From assembly GCA_016202695.1 (NCBI GenBank), contig JACQOE010000048.1, positions 1-64,000 on the forward strand: 64,000 nt of DNA. Reading direction: 5' to 3'. The stretch comes from Pseudomonadota bacterium. GTDB lineage: Bacteria > Pseudomonadota > Alphaproteobacteria > JACQOE01. The notes beneath the pieces were generated by a model. That model did no database searches and had not been told where the DNA came from. It saw only the letters and a program-made list of their open reading frames with translations. This document shows, one piece after another, positions 1 through 9,014 of this stretch (position 1 is the stretch's first letter; each line of letters opens with the position of its first letter). A program made the position numbers and the translations under genes.

Positions 1-301
1 CCTTTATGGCGACGATGGCGACGACTGGCTCCACGGCGGTGCCGGCGACGACATCCTCTAAGGCGGCGAAGGCGACGACTGGCTCGACGGTGGTGCCGGA
101 TACGACAACCTCTATGGCGATGACGGCGACGACGTCCTGAGAGGCGGTGGAGGAAATGACACCATCTAAGGCAACGACGGCGACGATGTCCTGAACGGCG
201 GCGCCGGCAACGAGCTTCTCGTCGGCGGGGCGGGCAACGACATCCTCTACGGCCGCGGCGGCAACGACATCCTCGACGGCGGCGACGGCAACGACCTCGT
301 C
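1..301 (+). pseudogene. Upstream RTX nonapeptide-coding stretch in frame with the 302..4462 ORF, interrupted by TAA at 59-61 and 167-169
   Basis: Frame +2 reads [98 protein letters not shown], continuing into the ORF; both stops sit where Tyr is expected in (L/I)YGG-type repeats. Confidence 0.75.
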
Positions 302-3300
302 ATGGGCGGCGCCGGCAGCGACAGCCTCGAGGGCGGCGCCGGCAACGACGTGCTGTACGGCGGCCCTGGCGGCTCGGGTTCCGGTCACGGCTCTGGCTCC
401 GGCCACGACGGCGGGTTCGGCGACTACCTCGACGGCGGTGCCGGCAACGACCGCGTCTACGGCGGCGGCGGCAGGGACATCGGCAACTACACGCTGGCCG
501 AGAACAGTGGCGCCAGCGACACCTACGACGGCGGCAGGGGGTTCGACACCCTTCGCCTGACGCTCACCAACGCCGAGTATGCGCGCGCCGACGTTCAGGC
601 CGACATCGCCGCCTTCCAGAATTTCCTCGCCACCTACGCCAATCCCCACACCGCCAGTGGCCCGGTCTTCCAGTTTGCGGCCTTCGATCTCTCGGCGCGG
701 AACTGGGAGGCGCTCGAGATCAACCTCGTCGATGCCGGTGGGCCGGTCGCGAGCGACGACTCGGCCGAGACCGACGAGGACACGCCGGTCACGGGCAACG
801 TGCTCGCCAACGACACGCCGGCCAGCCCGTCCGATGTCCTGACCGTCGTCAGCTTCGATGCGGCGAGTGCTCTTGGCGCCGGCGTGAGCGTGGCCGCCGA
901 CGGCACCTTCACCTACGACCCGACCGCCGTTTTCCAGTACCTGCAGGCCGGCGAAAGCGCGGTCGACACGTTCACCTACACGATTTCAGACCCTGCCGGG
1001 GCAACCAGCACCGCGACCGTCCACGTCACCGTGACGGGTGTCAACGACGCGCCCGATGCGGTCGCGCTTTCCAACGCCAGCGTGGACGAGAACGCCGACG
1101 GGGCGGCGATCGGGGCGCTCACGGTCAGCGACCCGGACGCGGGCGACAGCCACACGTTTGCGGTGGACGACGGGCGCTTCGAGGTGGTGGGCGGCACGCT
1201 CAAGCTGAAGGCGGGCGAGGCGCTCGACCACGAGGCGGAGCCGTCGGTCACGGTCAACGTCACCGCCACCGACTCGGGCGGCCTGTTCCTGACCCAGGCG
1301 TTCGTGATCTCGGTCGGGGACGTGAACGAGGTGCCGACCGACATCGCCCTCTCCAACGCCTCGATCGACGAGAACGTGGTCGCCGGGGTGATCGGCACGC
1401 TGGCGGCGGTGGATCCGGACGCAGGCGACAGCCACACCTTCGCGGTCGATGACGGGCGCTTCGAGGTGGTGGGTGGCACGCTGAAGCTCAAGGCCGGGCA
1501 GTCGCTCGACTACGAGGCGACCCCGTCGGTGACACTCACCGTCACCGCGACGGATGCCGGGGGCTTGAGCTTCGCCAAGGCGCTGACGATCACGGTCAAC
1601 AACGTCAACGAGGCGCCGACCGACATCACCCTCTCCAACGCCTCGATCGACGAGAACGTGGTCGCCGGGGTGATCGGCACGGTCGCGGTGGCGGACCCGG
1701 ACGCGGGCGATACCCACGGCTTCACGGTTTCCGACAGCCGCTTCGAGGTGGTGGGCGGGCAGCTCAAGCTCAAGGCCGGGCAGTCGCTCGACTACGAGGC
1801 GGCCTCGTCGGTGGCGCTCACCATCACCGCCACCGACGCCGGCGGGCTCTCGGTGACCAGGCCGTTCACGATCACGGTAAACAACGTCAACGAGGCGCCG
1901 ACCGACATCACCCTCTCCGGGTCCGCGATCAACGAGAACGTGGTCGCGGGGGTGATCGGCGCGCTGACCACGACCGATCCGGACGCGGGCGACACCCACA
2001 CCTACACGGTTGCCGACGGCCGTTTCGAGGTGGTGGGCGGCACGCTCAAGCTCAAGGCGGGGCAGAGCCTGAATTACGAGGCCGCGCCGACGGTCGGCGT
2101 CGACGTCACCGCCACCGACGCCGGCGGGCTCTCGCTCACCAAGACGCTCACGATCACGGTCAACAACGTCAACGAGGCGCCGACCGATATCCTCCTCTCC
2201 GACTCGTCGGTGAAGGAGAACGCGTTTGGCGCCGTGATCGGCACCCTCACCGCCGTCGACGAGGACGCGGGCGACACGCACACCTATACGGTCTCCGACA
2301 GCCGCTTCGAGGTGGTCGGCGGGCAGCTCAAGCTGAAGGCCGCGAATTCGCTCGACTACGAGGCGGAGCCCACGGTCAACCTGACCGTCACCGCCACCGA
2401 CGCGGGGGGCCTTTCGGTCCTCAAGGCGCTCACCGTCAACGTCCTTGACGTGCTAGAGGTGGTCAACCTCGACGTGCTGGACGGCGGCAGCCCGAACAAC
2501 GCCCTCGGCTTCAAGATCATCGGCGCCGCCGCCTCCAACCTCGCCGGGACGTCGGTCTCCAACGCCGGCGACCTCAACGGCGACGGCTTCGCCGACGTGA
2601 TCGTCGGCGCGCCGTTCAACACCACGAGCGCGTCCTATCAGGGCGCGGCCTACGTCCTCTACGGCGGGGCGAGCGGACTCACCAACGTCAACCTCGCCTC
2701 GCTCCCGGCGGCGCGCGGCTTCAAGATCGTCGGCGAGAGCTTCCTAAACCTCGCCGGCGGTGCCGTCTCGAACGCCGGCGACGTGAACGGCGACGGCTTC
2801 CAGGACCTCGTCGTCGGCGCCTACTACGCGGGCGACACCACCTTCGGGCGGACCTACTCCGGAGCCGCCTACGTGGTGTTCGGCACCGGCGCCGCGATGG
2901 GCACGGTGAACCTCAGCGACGTGGCGGCGGGCGTCGGCGGCTTCAAGCTGGTCGGCCAGGCGACCACCAACTACGCCGGCTTCTCGGTTTCCAGCACCGG
3001 CGACATCAACGGCGACGGCTACGACGACCTGGTCGTCGGCGCCTTCGGCAACGACCCGGCCACCGGCACCAACGCCGGCGCCGCCTATGTCGTCTACGGG
3101 GGCCCGGCGTTCCCGGCCAAGATCGACCTCGGCGCCCTCGACGGCACCAACGGCTACAAGATCATCGGCCAGGCCGCCAGCGACAAGGCCGGCATCTCGG
3201 TCTCCGACGCCGGCGACATCAACGGCGACGGCCTCGCCGACATCGTCGTCGGGGCGAGCGAGAACGACGGCGGCGGCTCCAACTCGGGCGCTGCCTATGT

Positions 3301-4462
3301 GATCTACGGCCAAGCCACGAGCCCGGGTGCGAGCCTCAACCTCAACGCGATCACCGGCACGCCCTCGCTCGGCTTCAAGATCGTCGGCCCTGTCGCTGCC
3401 TTTGCCGGCCGCTCGGTTTCCGACGCGGGCGACGTGAACGGCGACGGCATCGCCGATCTCATCGTCGGCGGCTACCGCGACAACGCGAACAAGGGTGCGG
3501 CCTGGATCATCTATGGCGCCCTCGGCGGGCTCGGGACCATCAACCTGGCCACGCTCACCGCGGCGCAGGGCGTCAAGATCACCGCCGAGGCGTCCCTCGA
3601 CAAGGCCGGCTTCTCGGTCTCGGCCGCGGGCGACGTGAACGGCGACGGCCTCGCCGACGTGCTCGTCGGTGCGCCCGAGAACGACCAGGGCGGCTCGAAT
3701 TCGGGGGCGGCCTATATCGTCTACGGCAAGCTCGGCGGGCTCGGTGCGGGCATCACCCTCTCGAGCTCCGGCAGCGGCAGCCTGAAGCTCTTCGGCGAGA
3801 ACGCCTCCGACAACCTCGGCGGTTCGGTCTCGGCGGCCGGCGACGTAAACGGCGACGGCTTCTCCGACATCGTCATCGGCGCGCTCGGCAACGACCAGGG
3901 CGGCAGCAACGCCGGCGCCGGCTACGTCTTCTACGGCGGCGACTTCACCTTCGACGTCACCAATCCGGGGACTTCCGGCGACGACGTGATGACCGGGACC
4001 GCGGGCAACGACGTGATGGTCGGCGGGCGCGGCGACGACACCCTCGACGGCGGCGCCGGCAGCGACACGCTGATCGGCGGCGCCGGCGACGACCTCTTCA
4101 TCTACGACGCCGCCGACCTGCGGATCGTCGGCGGCGCCGGCACCGACACGCTGAAGGTGACGGGCGGCGACCTCGATCACACCGCCATTCCCGACCTCAA
4201 GATGACCGGCATCGAGAAGATCGACCTCAGCGGCGGCGGCAACAACACGCTCACGCTCTCCGACCTCGACCTCCTCCACATGACCGACGCCGACCACACG
4301 CTCACGGTCGCCGGCGATCCGGGGGATGCGGTGGCCTCGCCGACCACGGGCTGGGCGAACCTCGGCATCGTCACCATCGACGGCGTCGACTACATCGAGT
4401 TCACCAAGGGGCTTGCGAAGCTGCTCGTCGATACGGATCTTGACCATTCCGGCATTCTTTGA
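302..4462 (+). CDS. RTX calcium-binding, cadherin-like and FG-GAP repeat protein (putative T1SS-secreted adhesin); true start uncertain or 5' truncated
   Basis: GGAGxDxLxGG repeats, five 94-aa cadherin-like repeats, seven GD(V/I/L)NGDGxxDxxVGA FG-GAP repeats, C-terminal RTX block ([31 protein letters not shown]) and a C-terminal domain shared with the 56597..59827 protein. Confidence 0.9.
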   Translation: MGGAGSDSLEGGAGNDVLYGGPGGSGSGHGSGSGHDGGFGDYLDGGAGNDRVYGGGGRDIGNYTLAENSGASDTYDGGRGFDTLRLTLTNAEYARADVQADIAAFQNFLATYANPHTASGPVFQFAAFDLSARNWEALEINLVDAGGPVASDDSAETDEDTPVTGNVLANDTPASPSDVLTVVSFDAASALGAGVSVAADGTFTYDPTAVFQYLQAGESAVDTFTYTISDPAGATSTATVHVTVTGVNDAPDAVALSNASVDENADGAAIGALTVSDPDAGDSHTFAVDDGRFEVVGGTLKLKAGEALDHEAEPSVTVNVTATDSGGLFLTQAFVISVGDVNEVPTDIALSNASIDENVVAGVIGTLAAVDPDAGDSHTFAVDDGRFEVVGGTLKLKAGQSLDYEATPSVTLTVTATDAGGLSFAKALTITVNNVNEAPTDITLSNASIDENVVAGVIGTVAVADPDAGDTHGFTVSDSRFEVVGGQLKLKAGQSLDYEAASSVALTITATDAGGLSVTRPFTITVNNVNEAPTDITLSGSAINENVVAGVIGALTTTDPDAGDTHTYTVADGRFEVVGGTLKLKAGQSLNYEAAPTVGVDVTATDAGGLSLTKTLTITVNNVNEAPTDILLSDSSVKENAFGAVIGTLTAVDEDAGDTHTYTVSDSRFEVVGGQLKLKAANSLDYEAEPTVNLTVTATDAGGLSVLKALTVNVLDVLEVVNLDVLDGGSPNNALGFKIIGAAASNLAGTSVSNAGDLNGDGFADVIVGAPFNTTSASYQGAAYVLYGGASGLTNVNLASLPAARGFKIVGESFLNLAGGAVSNAGDVNGDGFQDLVVGAYYAGDTTFGRTYSGAAYVVFGTGAAMGTVNLSDVAAGVGGFKLVGQATTNYAGFSVSSTGDINGDGYDDLVVGAFGNDPATGTNAGAAYVVYGGPAFPAKIDLGALDGTNGYKIIGQAASDKAGISVSDAGDINGDGLADIVVGASENDGGGSNSGAAYVIYGQATSPGASLNLNAITGTPSLGFKIVGPVAAFAGRSVSDAGDVNGDGIADLIVGGYRDNANKGAAWIIYGALGGLGTINLATLTAAQGVKITAEASLDKAGFSVSAAGDVNGDGLADVLVGAPENDQGGSNSGAAYIVYGKLGGLGAGITLSSSGSGSLKLFGENASDNLGGSVSAAGDVNGDGFSDIVIGALGNDQGGSNAGAGYVFYGGDFTFDVTNPGTSGDDVMTGTAGNDVMVGGRGDDTLDGGAGSDTLIGGAGDDLFIYDAADLRIVGGAGTDTLKVTGGDLDHTAIPDLKMTGIEKIDLSGGGNNTLTLSDLDLLHMTDADHTLTVAGDPGDAVASPTTGWANLGIVTIDGVDYIEFTKGLAKLLVDTDLDHSGIL
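1040..2449 (+). repeat. Five tandem in-frame 282-bp (94-aa) cadherin-like domain repeats
   Basis: The equivalent Val codon of VN(D/E)xPTD (or its terminal equivalent) falls at 1040, 1322, 1604, 1886, 2168 and 2450, exactly 282 bp apart. Confidence 0.92.
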
Positions 4463-4516
4463 TCGGCCGCGGCCGGCGGGCGGGACTGCCGGCCCGGCCG
4501 CGCCGAGCGGTCGTCG

Positions 4517-5596
4517 ATGAGCGAAGGCACGCCCCAGGAGCCCGCGGACACCCCGCAGCCGGTCCTCGAGATCACCGCCTCGCGCCAGCTCCCAAGCTGG
4601 CTCGCCGAGGCGGGCGTAAGCCTCGCCTTCACCACCTATCAGGCGGGCAAGCTCGTCTTCGCCGGCCTGGGCCCCGACGGGCGCCTCTCCATCTTCGAGC
4701 GCACCTTCAACCGCTGCATGGGGCTCTGCGGCGACGGCCAGAGCCTCTACATGAGCTCGCTCTACCAGCTCTGGCGGTTCGAGAACGCGCTTCGCCCCGG
4801 CCAGGACCACGCCGGCTACGACCGGCTCTACATCCCCGTGCTCGGCCTGACCACGGGCGACCTCGACATCCACGACCTCGCGGTCGACGGCAAGGGCCGG
4901 GTGGTGTTCGTCAACACCCTCTTCAGTTGCCTCGCCGTGGCGCGCGAGGGGTACAGCTTCGCCCCCCTCTGGCAGCCGCCCTTCATCTCGCGCCTCGCGG
5001 CCGAGGACCGCTGCCACCTGAACGGGCTGGCGATGGCCGACGGGCGTCCCGCCTTCGTCACCGCCGCCAGCCGGACCGACGTCGCCGACGGCTGGCGCGA
5101 GCACCGCCGCGAGGGCGGCTGCGTGATCGACGTGGCTTCGGGCGAGGTGGTGGCGGCCGGGCTCTCCATGCCGCACTCGCCACGGTTGCACCGGGGCCGG
5201 CTCTGGCTCCTCGAGTCGGGGTCCGGGCAGCTCGGCACGGTCGACCTCGAGGGCGGCCGTTTCGAGCCGCTCGCCTTCTGCCCAGGCTATGTGCGGGGCC
5301 TCGCCTTCGCCGGTGACTTTGCCGTCGTCGGCCTGTCCAAGCAGCGCCAGAACCGCACTTTCCACGATCTTCCCCTGGAGGAGAACCTGACGAAGCGGAA
5401 CGCGGTGCCCAGGTGCGGAGTGGCGGTGATCGACCTCAGGACCGGCGACCTCGTCCACTGGCTGTGGCTCGAGGGGGTGATGCAGGAGCTCTACGACGTG
5501 ATCGCGCTCCCCGGCGTGCGCCGGCCCATGGCGCTCGGCTTTCGCACCGACGAGATCCGGCGCACCCTCAGGATCGCCGCGCCCGAGGCGCTGTAG
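4517..5596 (+). CDS. TIGR03032-family protein (function unknown)
   Basis: 359 aa; LPSWLAEAGVSLAFTTYQAGKLVFAGLGPDGRLSIFERTFNRCMGL...SLYQLWRFEN pattern; directly upstream of T1SS genes. Confidence 0.75.
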   Translation: MSEGTPQEPADTPQPVLEITASRQLPSWLAEAGVSLAFTTYQAGKLVFAGLGPDGRLSIFERTFNRCMGLCGDGQSLYMSSLYQLWRFENALRPGQDHAGYDRLYIPVLGLTTGDLDIHDLAVDGKGRVVFVNTLFSCLAVAREGYSFAPLWQPPFISRLAAEDRCHLNGLAMADGRPAFVTAASRTDVADGWREHRREGGCVIDVASGEVVAAGLSMPHSPRLHRGRLWLLESGSGQLGTVDLEGGRFEPLAFCPGYVRGLAFAGDFAVVGLSKQRQNRTFHDLPLEENLTKRNAVPRCGVAVIDLRTGDLVHWLWLEGVMQELYDVIALPGVRRPMALGFRTDEIRRTLRIAAPEAL

Positions 5597-5712
5597 GCGC
5601 CGCCGGGGGATCGGCGGTCGCCGCCGCGAGGGCGGCGATCGGCCAGGGGTCGTGGTATGATCTTTGCCGACCGACAGCATATGGCCGATCGGGGCTCCGA
5701 AGGGACCCGGCG

Positions 5713-7434
5713 ATGACGGACACGATGCAGGGTGTGTTGGCGCAGGCCCTGGCGGCCTGCCGGGAGGGCTATGTCGCGGTCGCGGTCTTCAGCCTGTGCA
5801 TCAACGTTTTGATGCTCACCTCGCCCATCTACATGCTCTCGCTGTTCGATCGGGTGCTCACCAGCTACAGCATGGACACGCTCCTGATCCTGACCCTGAT
5901 CGCCGGGATCGCGCTTCTCACCATGGGTGCGCTCGACGGGCTTCGCACGCTCGCCCTCATCCGCATCGGCACCTGGCTCGACGCGAAGCTGAGCGGGCCG
6001 CTGCTCGCCGGCAGCATCACCGCCACGCTGCGGCACGGGACCGACCCCTCGGTGCAGGCGCTTCGCGACCTCGCCACCTTCCGCGGGTTCGTGACCGGGC
6101 CGATGCTGATCCCCCTTCTGGATGCGCCGTGGACGCCGATCTTTATCGCCGTCATCTTCCTCCTGCATCCGTCCCTCGGCTGGATGTCGCTGGTCGGGGG
6201 CGTGGTGCTGTTCGCCCTGGCGGTGGCGAACGAGGCCGCGACCCGCAGGCTGGTCAAGGACTCGGGCGCGGTCGCGGTCCGCTCGCTCAAGCAGGCCGAG
6301 GCGGCGGTGCGCAACGCCGATGTGGTCGAGGCCATGGGCATGATGCCCAACCTGCTCCGCCGCTGGCAGGCGCAGAACGCCGAGTCGCTCGCCCTGCAGG
6401 CGCGCGCCGGGGGCCGCAGCGGCGGCATCTCGGCGTTGTCCAAGTTCGTCCGCCTCGCCCTCCAGGTGGGGATTCTCGCGCTCGGGGCGTGGCTCGTGCT
6501 CCAGGGCGAGCTCACCGCCGGCGGCATGATGGCGGCCTCGATCATCATGGGGCGGGCGCTCGCCCCCGTCGAGCAGTCGATCGGCGGGTGGAAGCTGGCG
6601 ATCTCCGCCCGCGACGCCTACCAGCGGCTGAAGGCCCAGCTCGCGCGGGTGCCGGCGCGCGGGCTGGCGATGCCGCTCCCCGCTCCCCTCGGCGCGCTCA
6701 GCGTCGAGGGGGTGAGCTACGTCCATCCCAACAGCACGCTGCCCGTGCTCCACAACGTCGGCTTCGAGCTTCGCCCGGGCGAGGCGCTCGGCCTCGTCGG
6801 CCCCTCGGCCGCGGGCAAGACCACGCTCGCCCGCCTCCTGGTCGGGAACCTGAGGCCGCGGCTCGGCCACGTCCGGCTCGACGGCATGGACGTGTCCGAC
6901 TGGTCGCCCGAGGACCTGGGACGACACGTCGGCTACCTGCCCCAGGACGTGGAGCTCTTCGCCGGCACCATCCACGAGAACATCGCCCGCATGGGCGAGT
7001 CCGAGCCCGAGGCGGTGATCGCCGCCGCCCGGCTCGCCGGCGTGCACGACCTCATCCTGCACCTCCCGACCGGCTACGAGATGCAGATCGGCGAGGGGGG
7101 GGCGAGCCTGTCGGCCGGCCAGCGGCAGCGGATCGCGCTCGCCCGCGCGCTCTTCGGCGAGCCGCGCTTCGTGGTCCTCGACGAACCCAACTCCAACCTC
7201 GATCACAGCGGCGAGGAGGCGCTCCTCAACGCCCTGGTGACGTTGAAGCAGCGGGGCGTGACCGTGGTCGTCATCGCCCACCGGGCGAACATCCTCCGCC
7301 AGGTCGACCGCATCCTGGTGCTGCGGGGCGGCGGGGTGCACATGTTCGGCCCGCGCGACGAGATCGTGCCCCGGCTCCTGGGCCCGGCCGCGAGCGAGCC
7401 GATGATCGGCGCGGCCGAGCGCGGCCGCGGCTAG
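5713..7434 (+). CDS. prtD: Type I secretion system permease/ATPase (PrtD/HlyB-like ABC transporter)
   Basis: Walker A GPSAAGKTT, signature LSAGQRQRIALARAL, Walker B FVVLDEPNSNLD; N-terminal TM region; ATG at 5713 in frame with ORF 5413..7434. Confidence 0.93.
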   Translation: MTDTMQGVLAQALAACREGYVAVAVFSLCINVLMLTSPIYMLSLFDRVLTSYSMDTLLILTLIAGIALLTMGALDGLRTLALIRIGTWLDAKLSGPLLAGSITATLRHGTDPSVQALRDLATFRGFVTGPMLIPLLDAPWTPIFIAVIFLLHPSLGWMSLVGGVVLFALAVANEAATRRLVKDSGAVAVRSLKQAEAAVRNADVVEAMGMMPNLLRRWQAQNAESLALQARAGGRSGGISALSKFVRLALQVGILALGAWLVLQGELTAGGMMAASIIMGRALAPVEQSIGGWKLAISARDAYQRLKAQLARVPARGLAMPLPAPLGALSVEGVSYVHPNSTLPVLHNVGFELRPGEALGLVGPSAAGKTTLARLLVGNLRPRLGHVRLDGMDVSDWSPEDLGRHVGYLPQDVELFAGTIHENIARMGESEPEAVIAAARLAGVHDLILHLPTGYEMQIGEGGASLSAGQRQRIALARALFGEPRFVVLDEPNSNLDHSGEEALLNALVTLKQRGVTVVVIAHRANILRQVDRILVLRGGGVHMFGPRDEIVPRLLGPAASEPMIGAAERGRG

Positions 7435-7446
7435 GAGGAGAGGGCC

Positions 7447-8802
7447 GTGCCCGTTTCCGGCCAGGAGCTCCTGCCCGCCGTCGCGGCCCCGGCGCGCCTG
7501 CCCGCCGCGATCGAACCGCCGCTGGCGATGAGGCCGCTGATCCTCGCCGGGGCGGCGGTGATCGGGCTCTTCTTCGGCGCCTTCGGCCTGTGGGCCGGTG
7601 TCGCCCCCCTGGAGACGGCGACGATCGCGCCCGGGCAGGTGATCGTCGGCGGGAACCGCAAGACGGTGCAGCACTTCGAGGGCGGGATCATCGACCAGAT
7701 CCTGGTCAGCGAGGGGGCCGGGGTGGAGGCGGGCCAGGTGCTGATCGTGCTCGACGAGACCCAGCCGCGCGCCGCCTACGAGATGCTGTCGGGGCGGCTC
7801 AGGGCGGCCAGCGCGCTCGAGGCGCGGCTCCTCGCCGAGCGCGACGGCAGGGCCGCGATCGCCTTCCCCGACTGGCTGGTGCGGCTCGCCCAAGACCCGG
7901 CGGTGGCGGAGGCGATGGCCGGTCAGAGGCGAATCTTCGAGGCCCGGCGCGAGGCGATCCGCAACCAGATCGGGATTCTCCGCCAGCGCATCGCCCAGTA
8001 CCGCGAGGAGATCACCGGGCTGAAAGCGGAGATCGCCGCCCAGAACACCCAGCTCAGGCTCGCCCAGGAGGAGCACGACGGAGTCAAGGAGCTGGTCGAC
8101 AAGGGCCTCGAGCGCAAGCCGCGGCTGCTGCGCCTCGAGCGCGAGCAGGCGGAGATCTCGGGGGCGCTGGCCCGCAACCAGGCGGCGATCGCCCGCGCCC
8201 AGCAGAACATCGCCGAGGCCGAGCTGCGCATCGTCGACATCGGCACCACCACGCTCAACGAGGCGGTGAAAGACCTGCGCGACGCCCAGGCCGACATCTT
8301 CGACCTCTCCGAGCGGCTGCGCACGGCCCAGGACGTGCTCAACCGTACGTTGGTGGTGGCGCCCCTCTCCGGCACGGTGGTGAACCTGCGCGTGTTCACC
8401 GCCGGGGGCGTGATCGCCCCGGGCGAGAAGCTGATGGACATCGTGCCGAGCGAGGACGAGCTCTTGATCGAGGCGCGGGTCGAGCCGGTCGACATCGACG
8501 TGGTGCATGCCGGCATGCGGGCCCGGGTCCGCCTCACCTCCTTCAGCCAGCGCAACTTCACCCCGATCGAGGGCGAGGTGGTCTCGATCTCGGCCGACCG
8601 GGTGGTCGACGAGCGGTCGGGCCAGTCCTACTACCGGGCGCGGGTGCGCCTGACCGAGGATCCGGCGACGGTGCTCAACGGCGCCTCCCTCTATCCCGGC
8701 ATGCCGGCCGAGGTGAGTATCTTGCTCGGCGAGCGGACCCTTTTGGGATATCTGTCCTATCCCCTGGTGCGGACGCTCCACCGGGCGCTCCGCGAGGGCT
8801 GA
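7447..8802 (+). CDS. prtE: HlyD-family periplasmic adaptor subunit of T1SS
   Basis: 451 aa; single N-terminal TM, long coiled coil, APLSGTVVNLRVFTAGGVIAPGEKLMDIVPSEDELLIEARVEPVDID motif. Confidence 0.93.
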   Translation: MPVSGQELLPAVAAPARLPAAIEPPLAMRPLILAGAAVIGLFFGAFGLWAGVAPLETATIAPGQVIVGGNRKTVQHFEGGIIDQILVSEGAGVEAGQVLIVLDETQPRAAYEMLSGRLRAASALEARLLAERDGRAAIAFPDWLVRLAQDPAVAEAMAGQRRIFEARREAIRNQIGILRQRIAQYREEITGLKAEIAAQNTQLRLAQEEHDGVKELVDKGLERKPRLLRLEREQAEISGALARNQAAIARAQQNIAEAELRIVDIGTTTLNEAVKDLRDAQADIFDLSERLRTAQDVLNRTLVVAPLSGTVVNLRVFTAGGVIAPGEKLMDIVPSEDELLIEARVEPVDIDVVHAGMRARVRLTSFSQRNFTPIEGEVVSISADRVVDERSGQSYYRARVRLTEDPATVLNGASLYPGMPAEVSILLGERTLLGYLSYPLVRTLHRALREG

Positions 8803-9014
8803 CCGGAGCGATCGGGAATGGGACGCAACGTGGGATTCATTCCTAATACATGCATCTATTCTGTTTTCGAGATGCAGGACCCCTTACCTGCGCCGCGACC
8901 GGGAAGCGGGCGGATTCCTGTTGAAGGGGCGGGTCGGCTTGCGGTATTCTTAGCCCACGGTCAGGAAGGCCGTGCCGGTCAGGATGACCGGCGGGCTAGG
9001 TCTGCTCAAGTAGA

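Noticed and set aside
59-169. Genome-wide TAA reassignment to Tyr as explanation of the in-frame stops
   Set aside because: TAA ends the intact dctP CDS (16581-16583) at its natural end; recoding would need other evidence, so local mutation or error is favoured
1040-2449. Regular tandem repeats considered as a CRISPR or satellite array
   Set aside because: 282-bp in-frame units encode cadherin-like domains; no short repeat/unique spacer pattern
4464-4505. GC-rich inverted repeat after the first RTX gene as a rho-independent terminator
   Set aside because: Imperfect stem, no T-tract, and the next gene is co-oriented 54 bp away; random GC palindromes are common at this composition
2744-5680. 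978-aa antisense ORF over the RTX/FG-GAP gene and TIGR03032-like gene
   Set aside because: Complement of GC-rich repeat DNA; low-complexity V/A/G/E/D composition, no family motif; sense strand codes clear domains
8803-9014. Sigma-28 or sigma-54 promoter for the flagellin
   Set aside because: No convincing TAAA-N15-GCCGATAA or TGGCAC-N5-TTGC match could be read in the 212-bp gap
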